Assembly: GCA_013054445.1 (NCBI GenBank)
Contig: JAAMPI010000004.1
Coordinates: 1 to 64,000 of the forward strand
DNA length: 64,000 bases
From: Cudoniella acicularis
Lineage: Eukaryota > Ascomycota > Leotiomycetes > Helotiales > Helotiaceae
Direction of reading: 5' to 3'
In this document: positions 22,032 to 32,933 of the stretch, one piece after another
Layout: every line of letters starts with the position of its first letter
How positions within the stretch are numbered: the first letter of the stretch is position 1
Position numbers and translations under genes: made by a program
Notes under the pieces: generated by a model
Told to the model about the DNA's origin: nothing
Databases searched by the model: none
Seen by the model: only the letters and a program-made list of their open reading frames with translations

Positions 22032-23182
22032 TTAATTCGTTCTAGCTGTTGTTTCAAGAGGTATGCCACCTGTAGTTTGAGGTTTGAGTTGACCATTGAT
22101 AATTTGCTGTACCCTCCAAGCTGCCCATTCATTCACAGAACGAGTTCCTCCCTCTTCGCCTTCACTCAACGGCGGGATCACACGGCTTTTAAGCCTGCTC
22201 ATAGACCCATTACGATTTGGTCGAACTAGGTACGCCAGGCTCTGCCGCGTAGCGCTTGCTTGCTTGCCCGGTGCCGTAACGACACGGTGAAGGGAGCTTC
22301 GCAGGATTCCACCGGTCCACTCAACAAGAGTATCTCCAACATTAATGACAGCACAACCAAGTTCCGGACGAATATAACGCCAATTTGAGTCGATATTCTC
22401 GCTCCCAGCTGGTAGTATCTGGAGACCGCCAGCTACATTAAAAAGCATGGTTATGGTGCCAATATCGGTATGGCCGCCGAGGGTAACACGAGGGCCAAGT
22501 TGGGGATGGCTTAGTAGCATGCGAAGTGAGGTGTCGGAAGGCTTTTCCAAGGAGCAGAGGGAGGAAAGGGTACCACCATCCAAAGCCAGTTGTTTGTCAA
22601 GATGAGCTAAGATCTCACAAACGGCTCCATAGGCGTGGCGAAAGAAATCCTGACAATGCTTGCGGTTGGCTTCAATTGGCGCAGGGTTTTGACGGGGAGC
22701 GCATGTGCCGAGTATGTCATCTTGGCCAAGCGTATACATCTCCGTGGCGTCAAACTTCCCATCTTCGGTCTTGAGTTTGCCCGCGCTTTTATATCTGGAA
22801 GCAAGACAAGGTTTATGTTAGCTTTCTTTTCACTTTATCGCACGTCGCCTCTACTCTCATGAAGAAATACAAAAGAGAAATCATACCCTGTAAGATCCTT
22901 TGGTGGATTGTATGCAAATTTTTGCAATACTTCAGGTTCAAGATTCAGCGTTTCAGAGCTAATATCGAGTATAATTTCCGCGTCTTTCAATAATCTTTCG
23001 CCCTCCTCGGAATTCCTCAAATCCAACAAGAAAAATCCGAGTTTCCTACACGCCTCGTATACCTTCTTGGATTCTTGGCCAGAGCCATTCTTAAGGCCAT
23101 TGAATGAGACAGTGGGGATGTTAGCTACGCCAACATCGGAGGGAAACTCGGGCACTTTGCTTAAGTATTTGTGTGCAGGCAT
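22032..23182 (-). CDS. 2-oxoglutarate/Fe(II)-dependent dioxygenase (isopenicillin N synthase-like)
   Basis: Two exons are inferred (23182-22887 and 22794-22032), giving 352 aa. The N-terminal DIOX_N region contains IPTVSF and ACRKLGFFLLDL. The catalytic half has GGHTDIGTITMLF (Fe ligands His207 and Asp209), RSSLHRVV (His268) and RQSLAYLVRP (Arg282 and Ser284 for 2-oxoglutarate). The intron joins DLTG to YKSAGKLKTEDG in frame. Such enzymes hydroxylate, desaturate or close rings in fungal secondary metabolism, or act on small molecules; the substrate cannot be predicted. A broken drug-type MFS transporter lies less than 1 kb upstream on the same strand, which hints at a decayed two-gene or larger cluster. 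Confidence 0.9.
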
Positions 23183-23989
23183 AATGGCAAAAATTTGCAC
23201 AATATTGAAGAAGAATGGCTGGGGCTGAGAGTAGTAGAAGCAGAAATTGAGCACGACGATGGCCCCATCACACGCCTCGTGTTTGATCCAAGTATATTCA
23301 TCAAGAGCACAACGTCCGAACCCAATTACCGTAACCAATCGGAGTGCAGGTGCTGAGGCATAAAGATATGCACTCTGGTGGCATAGCAGCTTGATTCGTT
23401 CTGTTTTCCCGAAATACAGAATTCTCCTGAGTGTTCTGGTGGCACGATGTTGGATTAAAGTTGGAAGGGTGTCACAAATCACACCGAGTTGCATAATGAC
23501 AACAGATGGATAAAGGGGCATCACATATCAGGTCCCAACACCGAATAAATACCAACTGACGGGTAAAATCAGAAAACCGTTGTTACATCAGCTCCTTTGA
23601 GCTTGCATATGCATGACATATCGGCGCCGGCAATTGACTAAGTGGCTTGATTCTATACACATCAACATCAAAATGGCTTACGGGCATATCCGAAGTATCA
23701 AACGGCCTACGATATCAGTGAGGAGGCTATCCACCAAACGCATACCTTCTTAAGTTGAAAATGTGTGCATATGTAGTACTTGGTGTCATTCTCACTTTCC
23801 TTTTCAAGTGAGAGAGGCAACACCTTTACCATTAACCAAAGTGAGGATGGTAGGAAACAGTACATCGTTCTTCCACACTACTATTTCTAAACATTCACCA
23901 TGTCACAATAACTTCTACAATTAATAGTCAATATTTGTACCAATTTGCATTCAATGGAAACATCTAATTATGTTCAAAGTTAAATCACA
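23183..23989. other. Gene-free stretch between dioxygenase and MFS relic
   Basis: 5' flank of the dioxygenase gene. No other gene or repeat recognised. Confidence 0.45.
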
Positions 23990-24765
23990 CTAGCTTTCTA
24001 AATTCTTCTCCCACATCAAACATACTGCAAGTGCTTGGGCAACCGCAAAACCGACCATTATTTTCATCTGCAAGTCATAAGCAGAAGCAAACGTTGATCT
24101 CACAACTTGTTGAACTTCTGTTGGTAATGATCCAAAGGCTGTAATTACCGACTCAAGGAGACTTTTCAACTGGCTCTAGTTAAGTGTTTGCGATAATTCG
24201 GATTGAGCGTAATCGTTAAATCCATTGGTTGCAATATCCAAACCAATTACGCTACCAAGGGCGCGAAATTGGGTGATCGCTTCCATTGCAGTTGCTGTAC
24301 TCTCATGAGTCTCGAAATTTATATGAAAATAATAATTTCAGGGGCGTGGATGTACAGACTTTGGTCCTTGCCTCGAATTAGCTGCGGCGTAAGCTAGACC
24401 AACACACCAGTGTTCGTACCAAGACCGAGGCTCAACAGAATCTCGCAGAAATACTTTCCATCTCCTTTCCGTATAGGTATCATGGTCATAATAGTTGTGC
24501 TGATAATCTGGAGTCCGGCTCCGATTAATAATATGAACACCGGAGTAACGTGCAATTTCGACGCAAGCACCATTGCTAGTGCCGTGCCAACACTATAAAA
24601 TAAGGTAAAAGGCAATAGTCGTATACCAGCTTCGAGTGCGGTGTTGTTGAAAACTGTCTGTCATTCTTGAAGTATCTGAATAACCGCAATTGTAAATGGG
24701 ACGCTAGCTAGAAAGGCAATCCTGCCTGGCATTAGTAAAGATTGAAGTAGAAGGTTGTTGTTCAT
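23990..24765 (-). pseudogene. Truncated, broken MFS drug-type transporter
   Basis: Conserved MFS segments are readable on the minus strand but in different frames with stops between them. In order: FLASVPFTIAVIQI, an in-frame TGA, NNTALEAGIRLLPF and the helices around SVGTALAMVLASKL, ILLSLGLGTNTGVL followed by TAG, then after a frame change AMEAITQFRALGSVIGL, another TAG, and finally the last helix MVGFAVAQALAVCLMW ending at the TAG near 23990. The N-terminal half of a normal 14-TM transporter is absent. Some breaks could be introns, but at least one frame change and one stop have no good splice explanation. Read as a non-functional remnant. Confidence 0.75.
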
Positions 24766-25956
24766 ATTTGTGAAATTTATTCGATCATTTGATGCACTCC
24801 TACAGAGAGAGTTTTCGAGGCTTCGGACTTGGCAGGGTGCTACGACAAAGAGAGCCGGCGACCCCCTTTAATCCCCTCGCTTAGCACTCGACTGCGGCAA
24901 GGTATCGCTGCTGCTGCGCACTCTAGTAAAGGGCAAATTACTATGAAAAATTATGTTTACATAATGGCATGTAGCATATTAATTATACAGTTGCATATTC
25001 GCAGTCACTAATTAGTAATTAACAAGAGGGAGAGGGGTTGGGAAGATAAAGGAGTCCTCGCAAAGTTACAGGGATCTACAGGCTTCTACAGCAATCCCTA
25101 ACGCCAACAGAATACAGTAACCAACTGTACAGGGTACTGAGGACAGGCTCCACGCCGAACACAGCCCGCTACGGTAAGCACAATGGGAACGGGGAAGTTG
25201 CGATTTTCCTTCAAGTTTCCTATGCCTGTTCGAAAGACTGCATCTACACAGTATGAACCCCAGCCAGTAGAAGAGATTGTTAGATTATTGGGAGAAACAG
25301 CGGGGCATTGCGGTGAGCGTGTATAAATTGAATCGCATGCTCCATGATTTTCCAAGTGATGGAAAAATTGAGAAGAGAATTTGAAGTAGTGTGTGTAAAT
25401 AAAGGCAAGAGCGTTGACATCACCAACTTAGGAAGTCACCAACTCCATGTGTATCCTAGGATCCCCTTTAAAAGTTGGCCAGATCAGAGTCGATGCCATT
25501 ATCTCATCAAGAGACACATGATCAAGGCGATTGATTTAATCATTTAATTCCTCACTGACTGGAGTAATTCCACACTTCCCTTTCCATCAGTTTTGACTTC
25601 CGGTCTGCTGTGCCAGCATAACAAGACAATATCATCTGCATAAAACCATCGAAAACACCATACCCTTTCCGCTCTTCGGTTGTGCCAGCACAAAGAAAAG
25701 TGAAGCAGCAGCAGGCTTTAAAGCGCTACTGCTTTGCCCCTGCCCAAATCTGTCAAAACAAAAATAACATTTTTCAATTCCTTCGCAACAGACTCTAGTT
25801 CCTCGCATACTAACTTTTGAAAATCTGACATGAGAGACTTAAAAACTGTGATGATCTTTGAAGGAGTACCACCAAGTATCTTGAAACAGGCAACTCCCGA
25901 AAGTGCGAGAGACAAAGGCGACCGAAATAGCGGAGGACGATCCAGGTTCTAGCGCT
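24766..25956. other. Gene-free stretch
   Basis: About 1.2 kb without a supported gene. A 65-codon minus-strand open segment (25718-25915, no ATG) reads FKSLMSDFQKLVCEELESV and could be a gene fragment, but I cannot assign it. Confidence 0.4.
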
Positions 25957-27591
25957 TCAGAACCTAGTATATTTCGGCTTTTTCACCGACAATGGTGATG
26001 GGTATGAGTTGGTAGCTTCTTCTTGCTCTCGCTGCCTCTTCTTCTCCTTTCTCAAAAGGGAATTGGCTCGATCAAGATCGCGAAATCCGAATTCCTCCTG
26101 AACAGGGGTTGAAATTCCTGCAGAACTCGAACGCGTTGATTTCTTTGTTGGAGTCATTCCGGCGTACGTTCTTATACGATCGTCCGGGATGTAGACTGAT
26201 GCATTATCGTCATCGTCATCGTCGTCATAGCCGGTTCTGTGTTGAGTCTCCACCCGCGCGTAGCTTGATATCCTCGCAATAGCAGAGTGCTTGTGCTTGT
26301 GCTTGTGTTTTCTTTCTCTGGTAGCAACGATTTCTGTCGAGACTTCAAGCTCGGCCTCGGGCTCTGGGCTTTCTGTGATGTATGATATGGGCGTCTCGAT
26401 AGCGGGTCTGCTCGGGAGGATAATTTGAATCCCACTGCGACTCACTTGAACTTTCTCTGGTTGAGTATATGCATTGTAATCAATCTGCCATGACCTAATC
26501 CCATTTTTTGGATCCCTCTTCAGCTCAAGCTTTCCCAGATTTGGCACAACGTGGACGATAAATTTGATGCCAGTCAATAGCTGCATCTTCTCTCGGAAGG
26601 AGTCGCAGGAGTCGCACGGCTCATCAGAGATGAAAATCTCTGCATCTTTCGGAGTATTCAACTTTCGTAGCGTGAAGAGTTGCTTTATCGACGGCACTTT
26701 GCCTAGCTTTAAGGACCGTCCAAGAATATAGAGTGCCCAGTATAACATCAAACTGGGCTCCACATGTGATGCACAGCTATCGCCGCTCTCCATCCCATGC
26801 ATTTTATCGAAACCATCTGAGCGAAACAGGAAGCCAATATGTCTGCCAAACCTTCTGACAACTTTGAGCCAAGCTGCACTGTCGAGAAGATCATCCTGGG
26901 GCTCCAAACACTCTTTGTACCCTGATATTGCGTGCATCTTTATTAGGCATGAGCCTTTCCTCCGGACGAATCCGAAAGTCTTCTTGACAGCATAATTCGA
27001 AGAATTAGCCTTAAAGGGCAAATGAATTGGCGCGAGCAGTGTCACGTTCTTGACGCCATCTCTGTACACGAAAAACTCATTGAAACCTTTTCCGCTTAGC
27101 TTCGAGTTCTCTCGTGATGTCGGGTTTTGCGAGCGAAGATGCTCGCAAATGGCTTCGCACGATTGCTTTAGATCCTTGATGTGCTCACTGCCCTCGAAGC
27201 CGTTATCTTGAAGCCACATTTCAACATCCTCTGCGTTCCCGATAGGCTTGAGAAGCTCTGCAGATTTCTGCAAACTTTCTAGAATCTTGGAAGGTTTTCG
27301 AGCTCGCGGAGTGTTTATCTTGCGCGCCTTGATTGTGAGTGACTTTCTAGGCCGGCCTCGCTTTCTTCGAACATGTGTGTAATCAGAACCCAGTTCGTCC
27401 CTGTCTGAGATATCATCTTCAACCGTCGGCTGATTTCTCCTGGTTGCTGCATCAAGGTTTTTGTGATGTGCGACATTGGGAATATCGTCGTCCGTAGACG
27501 ATTCCGAATCACTGAGATCCATGATGCTTTGCATCATCGATGCTTCACGCTTGCTGACTAAGGCCTGCTTGTGTTTGTGTGGTGGTGCCAT
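25957..27591 (-). CDS. AT-hook protein with putative deaminase-like (HVE...PCxxC) domain
   Basis: A single exon of 544 aa; the start is the first ATG (the upstream in-frame codon is TTG). The N-terminal 75 residues are acidic and disordered. Then comes an AT-hook, KRGRPRK (residues 77-83), a minor-groove DNA-binding motif, within a basic patch. The central domain (about 170-355) ends in a pattern typical of the zinc-dependent cytidine/nucleic-acid deaminase fold: His-Val-Glu at 276-278 on a helix (SHVEPSLMLYWALYIL), then strand AEIFISDE and Pro-Cys-Asp-Ser-Cys at 325-329, then helix and strand (LLTGIKFIVHVVP). These match the His/Glu and two Cys of the active site. The C-terminus is low complexity, with an HK repeat, an Asp run and basic blocks. 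I do not recall a characterised member. The deaminase assignment is motif-based inference; loss of catalytic activity is possible. Confidence 0.6.
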   Translation of the reverse strand: MAPPHKHKQALVSKREASMMQSIMDLSDSESSTDDDIPNVAHHKNLDAATRRNQPTVEDDISDRDELGSDYTHVRRKRGRPRKSLTIKARKINTPRARKPSKILESLQKSAELLKPIGNAEDVEMWLQDNGFEGSEHIKDLKQSCEAICEHLRSQNPTSRENSKLSGKGFNEFFVYRDGVKNVTLLAPIHLPFKANSSNYAVKKTFGFVRRKGSCLIKMHAISGYKECLEPQDDLLDSAAWLKVVRRFGRHIGFLFRSDGFDKMHGMESGDSCASHVEPSLMLYWALYILGRSLKLGKVPSIKQLFTLRKLNTPKDAEIFISDEPCDSCDSFREKMQLLTGIKFIVHVVPNLGKLELKRDPKNGIRSWQIDYNAYTQPEKVQVSRSGIQIILPSRPAIETPISYITESPEPEAELEVSTEIVATRERKHKHKHKHSAIARISSYARVETQHRTGYDDDDDDDNASVYIPDDRIRTYAGMTPTKKSTRSSSAGISTPVQEEFGFRDLDRANSLLRKEKKRQREQEEATNSYPSPLSVKKPKYTRF

Positions 27592-29058
27592 TGGTTCAGA
27601 ACTATACAAATGTCAGTAAGGCACTGATTGTATTTCAAGTAATAGCTAAAACCAACCTCAATGGTGAACGGAATCTTGCTTCTACAAGAGTGAGAATGAC
27701 CGAGTCCGCTTAGAGCTACGAGCTTGTAGAAGTATATGACAACTGCGTAGAAGTGAGAAACTGTTCGATTGCGTGTGGTTCTAATTTAGAAAATTGACGT
27801 ACCTGGAATTTGTGTGCAATGGAAAGTGAATATTAGGTTGCGAGCGATCCTTCGATCAAGAACGATTTGCCGATATATTGTTGAAGTGGTTGTACGGTAA
27901 GCGCTCTCAAAATTTTTGAAGATGAGAAGTTCCTTAATTGATCCCAAGCGAAGCAGAAGGATAAAATTGAGACAGCTCCAAGCAGAAAGGCAAAGGTGAG
28001 CTCGCCTTTTAAAGGTGAAGAGCTCGAATTCACATACCCGCAATTGAAAATTGAAAACCTGTGAATCGACCAGTCAGTTTCTCAAGGCCCTCATGTTTAC
28101 TGCCTGTATGTGGAGTGGCTTGACTTACGGTCGGCAAGGACAGGGATCTAATCCCGCGGCTTCGATCCCGACGTTGAAGTTTCTTTTGAGGAAAAAGTTG
28201 TAGAAAGTTGGAGAGCTCGCTTAGAGGTGGAAGAAGAGCGAGCTGAAGTAGAAGTCGAGGAGGCTCGTGCACGTGATATTCACTTGCCTCTTCCTTCTGT
28301 AGTATGTGGAGTAGATTGAGTGAATTGAGTTCGGCCAATTAATGAGAAGGTAATGAAGCAAAGCCTCTCAGCGCCGCAACATGAGAGACTTATATCATAA
28401 CTTAGCTCATTGAAGGAAACTGCGACTAAAGGTTATCTAATCTGTCGTGACTGATTTTACGACGTTCGACTTTTCGTTGAAGATTCAAATGGAAGAACAA
28501 GAAACCAATTCTCACAATTTTAAATTGTGCATTTGGAACAAGAATCAGCAGGAGCAAATGTGACCTGAAAAAGTTGCATTTCAACCTACTATGGAGGATA
28601 CTCATCGTCACGTGGGTAGTATATTTAGTACCTCCCTGAGTGGAAGAGAATTCTCAACCTTTACCCTTTTATTATGTTAGTCAAAAAACTGCCATCAATT
28701 CAGACCAACACAACCTGAGACATCAGCGATATCTTGTACACAAAAAGGAGCTAACCAAGAAAGGCCAAGAGATGTCGTCCCGCGTTCTTCTTATCAGCGT
28801 GCATGGGCTTCCTCATCCGGATAAATTCAAAACCCTCCAGCTTCCTATTTTCACTAGGTACCCGGGTACCCCTCATGTACACCTAGGCAGTACAATATGC
28901 CGTGTCAAGTATGACCGTGTCACCGTCGCATGCAAAGTACTGCGGGGCTTCACGCAGCGGTGAAGTCATGGACGATTTCTTAGCTCTCAAAAATTCCTGA
29001 AGATGGACATACCTGAGCGGCTAGTCGGTTTTTCTTTCTTTCATTGCTCGTTGCAAAA
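27592..29058. other. Divergent intergenic region
   Basis: Lies between the AT-hook gene (minus) and the M28 peptidase gene (plus). Open frames at 28030-28338 (TTG start) and 28640-28963 (GTG start) have no recognisable domains. A GGTACCCGGGTACC palindrome lies near 28857-28870. Confidence 0.4.
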
Positions 29059-30605
29059 ATGATTTCATCGTGGTTATGGCTGGCGCCAGTGATACCATGG
29101 ATTTCCATTGCCAATGGCGATGATCAATTCGCATTCAACGCAACCACCGCAACTCTACCATTCGCATCAGACATCTGCGCTATCAACAGTTGGCCCACCT
29201 CACTTCCAGGGCACCCTTTGACTCCTCAACTCCCCGATAGCGAATTGACTTCCATGCTCTCGCAAATTGACCCTCTTCGAATACAAGCCATTATTGAAAA
29301 GCTAGTTTCATTTGGAACCAGACATACACAGTCTTCGCAGACGGATCCGAATAGAGGTATTGGAGCATCGAGAGATTGGCTCTTGGGTCAATATCAGGAA
29401 TTTGCGAAAGCGAGTGATGGCTGGATGACGGTCGAGTTGCAGAGTTATATTCAAGGAGTCAGCAGTCGGATTTCCGCCCCCACGAATATCAGTAATATTG
29501 TTGCGACTTTGAGGGGAAGCAGTGATCCTGACAGAATCATCGTCGTGAGGTGAGGTGAGATTGGAGATTGGAGATGATATCTTGTTGCTGATAATAATTG
29601 AAGTGGACATTATGATTCTCGCAACACAGATGTCAATAATTTTCTGGATGATGCACCTGGAGCGGATGATGACGGGTCCGGAGTAGCAATATCGATGGAA
29701 CTGGCGAGAATAATGGCCACCCATCGCCCAGCAGCAACGATCAAATTTGCCGCTGTAGCTGGTGAAGAACAGAACCTATTTGGGTCGAATTACATGGCTC
29801 AACTTCTAGCCAACGCGAGCTCGAATGTGCAAGGCATGTGGAGTACGTAGAAACTTCTCCCCAAAATTGAAAAAAAAAAAAACTGACCACTGCACCAGCC
29901 AACGATATAGTTGGGAGTCCTATAGGTGACGATGGCAGAAACCAAAGCACTGTAATCCGCCTCTTTACTCAAGGTATCCCATCCAACGAAACAGAATCTC
30001 AAGCTGCTTCCCGGCTCTCTATTGGGGGTGAGAATGACAGCCCGGCAAGGCAGCTCGGACGGTTCACTAGAGACGTCGCCTCTAACTCCGTGACTGGAAT
30101 GTCGGTAGAGACAGTCTATCGCGCAGACCGCTATTTAAGGGGTGGCGACCATCTTTCTTTTCTGAGCGCAGGATATGCTGCAAATCGTTTCACAGAGCCG
30201 CGAGAGAATTTCGCACACCAGCATCAGGATGTGCGGGTGTTGAATGGGACACAGTATGGTGATCTGCCGGAGTTTTGCGATTTTTATTATATCAGTAGAG
30301 TGGGAAAGGTGACTGGAGCCGCGGCTTGGAGCCTGGCTAATGGACCTGATAACCCAGGGAATGTGACTCTTGATACGAGTGTGTTAAGTAATGAGAGTAC
30401 GTTCTCTTGGGAGAGGGTGAGCGGTGCTGTGGGTTATGAGGTGTTGTGGAGGCCGACTGATGAGCCCTTTTGGACTCACGTTATAAGTGTGGGAGATGTG
30501 ACGACTGTAACGGTGGGTATAAGTAAGGATAATGTCGAGTTTGGAGTGCGGAGCGTGGCTACTAGTGGGTATCGAAGCCCAGCGGTATTCCCCTTTCCTG
30601 GATAA
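29059..30605 (+). CDS. Secreted M28-family zinc peptidase
   Basis: Three exons are inferred (29059-29549, 29604-29842, 29899-30605), giving 478 aa. The ATG at 29059 opens a clear signal peptide ([20 protein letters not shown]). The M28 aminopeptidase core has GTRHTQ, then across intron 1 [10 protein letters not shown] (metal-binding His), [10 protein letters not shown] (bridging Asp) and [11 protein letters not shown] (catalytic and ligand Glu). Intron 2 removal gives [15 protein letters not shown]. Later [12 protein letters not shown] carries the last conserved region with the metal-binding His. A C-terminal fibronectin-III-like segment (about 400-478: [17 protein letters not shown]) follows, as in many fungal secreted members. 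Function: probably aminopeptidase activity outside the cell or in the vacuole. A poly-A tract sits inside intron 2. Confidence 0.9.
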
Positions 30606-31205
30606 AAGGTCAAAAAGTCAGAGATGGTGACGGGGCTTTTAGTCTTGGATTTGTGTTTAGATTCCGCCTGATATTTTTTGACTGGAAAGCCCTTAATGAC
30701 TAATCTCCATGTTGATTTCCAAGAAGTCACAGGCTTCCTTTGAGCTCATTCACTGGGAAGGGCCCACTCGGGCTCTACTCTTGGAGAAGGGAAAAGAAAA
30801 GAAGAAAAGAAAAGATAAAAACCACTCCATAGAATAATTGGCAAGAGAGATCACCTCGTCCCAGATATCTCCCAAAAAAATTGCCGTATGGCCCAAAAGT
30901 TAGCAAACAGGAAACTGGAGCAACAGAACTTGAGATTTGAGGACTCGAATAGGGACTTACTGCTCTCAATTTGAGATGCATTACTCTTATGGTTTGAGTA
31001 ATGGAGGGGAGAGGCTGACCCCTAAAAGAAACAGCTCAAGGCTTTAACTTGCAGTTTGAACTCGGGCATCAACGATAACTATCGAGGAATTTCATTCCGT
31101 TAATTCTATTCCCATCCCAACGCCGATCACAATCACCCTGGGTATTAGTATTCATTAAATAACCTCACCTGCTCGAATGAGCCTCATAAGCATGCATGCC
31201 CTTCT
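30606..31205. other. Intergenic region between convergent genes
   Basis: 3' flanks of the M28 peptidase and IRS4-like genes. A purine-rich tract lies around 30790-30825. No gene seen. Confidence 0.5.
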
Positions 31206-32933
31206 CTACCTCTTTATCTTCTTGACTTTGATCCCAGCCATAATCCCCACGCTCTTCCACACACTCTCAGAAACTCTAATTGGCAGCTTTCGCCCCTTCA
31301 GCCTCTGATCAATCAACCATAGTCCAACTACGAAGCCTTCTTTATCTAGAGTGCCGTTTCCTTCCCGGTCAACCAGAGCGTAAACCTCTTCAAGCACATC
31401 GCTGTGTAATCTTGATCTGTCCCAAATATCTCGAACCACGAGGTTGCACACTGTGTTCTCTGCTCCTGGGACTGAGGATATGTAAATTCCCTTGTTGCTT
31501 GCCCAAACAGCTTCATACCGTTTTCTTTCACGCTCAGTAATTTCATCTCTCCAGCGTTTCCGATCGCCTTCATGATGTTTGTTCGGATGCTTCTTCATGA
31601 GATGTGCCTTTTTTGTTCTTCTTTTCTCTCCTTCGTCAAGCTCCTCTTTCGATTTGGGTTTTCTCAAGGTTGTCCTCAGACCTGTATGTTTTGCAGGACT
31701 TGGAGTTCGCGAGGGATTGTTATGGAAGATATGTCCTCGAGGACTCCGACGAGATGGAGGTGGTGGTGGAGCCAAGAGAGAATTCCTTGTGGACGATATT
31801 GATGGTGACGCAGCGCGTGAAGATGCTAAGCTGCTCGCGACGATTGCATTTGCCATCGAGTCTATTGTTCCAGCGGAATTTACAGAGACAGCCGAAGCAG
31901 ACGTTAGACGTCTCTTTTGGTTGGTGAGCGCGGCACGGAAAGAAGGTTTGTAGTCTGAAGCAGATACAAAAGAGTCGTCAGATGCATCATCATCTTCACT
32001 TTGAGGTTGTGGCACTGGTTGCCGCTTCGGCAATGGTTTTGTAGGAATTGACACTGGTTTGCTTGCAGGTACTGGAGGTTTTTGTCCCTTTTTCGGTTCT
32101 GCCAAGTCATACTCCTTGGGAAGACTTGATATTCGTGCCAATGAAGGCTCCGATGATTTCACTTCTAACTTTTGGGACTTGGGGGCTAATGGAGGTGGCG
32201 TTCGAGCTCTTGAAGGTCGAGGAGATATTTGAGAGCTTGGTGATCGGTTCTTTTGAGGTGCTGAAGTTCTTGATCTTTCGATTTGTGGCCGGCTCTGACT
32301 TGGCGCTCCTGACCTCTCAAACATATCAATTAAGGAAGTCGTTGGAGGAATAGGTGTTAGGTCTAAGTCCAAAGAACGATCGGAGCTCCCAGCTGTTGAT
32401 CTTATGCTTTTTACAGGGGAAACAGTTCTCCTTGTCGAGCTTATTTCTCTGCCCAAGTTTGCCATTTTCTGCTGCTGGCCCGTTACGTTAGGACTGACAG
32501 AAGCAGATCTCGATGCCGCAACGTTGGCAGCTAGGTATGAGGTTGACCGTGTATAATCGGTGTTCGGGCGAGATGTCCCATTTCTGGGGTCGTACTGATT
32601 CAGTCGTTGCTGTGACGTTCGTTGGTCTGTTTGTCTCGCAGAAGGTCTGCTACTTGAACTTCCAGCAACACCTAGATGCCCAGAGAAATTATCATCTGCC
32701 GCAGATCGGATGCTTGAATTCGAGGCTTTGTTCGGAATGGTTCGAGGTCCTCCTGCTTTGGTCGCAGCAGCAAGTGCCCCATTATTTCCACTGTAGGTGT
32801 TGGCCTGCGGCTTCGGCTTTAGAGGTGGTGCTCCGTATGCTAATAGCGCTCCTTTCAGAGCCGCACTTTGCGTTGTAGTTGAAGTTGCTGCATCTTTATG
32901 AAGAAGGCGGTTGTCCTGAGCCCCTCCTGTCAT
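31206..32933 (-). CDS. irs4: IRS4-like protein with C-terminal EH domain
   Basis: A single exon of 575 aa. Residues 1 to about 450 are disordered and rich in Ser, Pro, Arg and Lys, with many short SP/RTP motifs typical of phosphorylated scaffold proteins. The C-terminus is an EH domain: [13 protein letters not shown], then [11 protein letters not shown], an EF-hand-like loop [13 protein letters not shown], and [16 protein letters not shown]. This arrangement matches fungal IRS4/TAX4 proteins, which in yeast bind and promote the activity of the PI(4,5)P2 5-phosphatase Inp51 and affect autophagy and rDNA silencing. The start ATG is followed directly by GGAQDNR, and no upstream in-frame ATG is obvious. 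Confidence 0.88.
   Translation of the reverse strand: MTGGAQDNRLLHKDAATSTTTQSAALKGALLAYGAPPLKPKPQANTYSGNNGALAAATKAGGPRTIPNKASNSSIRSAADDNFSGHLGVAGSSSSRPSARQTDQRTSQQRLNQYDPRNGTSRPNTDYTRSTSYLAANVAASRSASVSPNVTGQQQKMANLGREISSTRRTVSPVKSIRSTAGSSDRSLDLDLTPIPPTTSLIDMFERSGAPSQSRPQIERSRTSAPQKNRSPSSQISPRPSRARTPPPLAPKSQKLEVKSSEPSLARISSLPKEYDLAEPKKGQKPPVPASKPVSIPTKPLPKRQPVPQPQSEDDDASDDSFVSASDYKPSFRAALTNQKRRLTSASAVSVNSAGTIDSMANAIVASSLASSRAASPSISSTRNSLLAPPPPPSRRSPRGHIFHNNPSRTPSPAKHTGLRTTLRKPKSKEELDEGEKRRTKKAHLMKKHPNKHHEGDRKRWRDEITERERKRYEAVWASNKGIYISSVPGAENTVCNLVVRDIWDRSRLHSDVLEEVYALVDREGNGTLDKEGFVVGLWLIDQRLKGRKLPIRVSESVWKSVGIMAGIKVKKIKR

Noticed and set aside
28030..28338. 102-codon minus-strand frame upstream of the AT-hook gene
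   Set aside because: TTG start, no recognisable domain; more likely part of an untranslated region.
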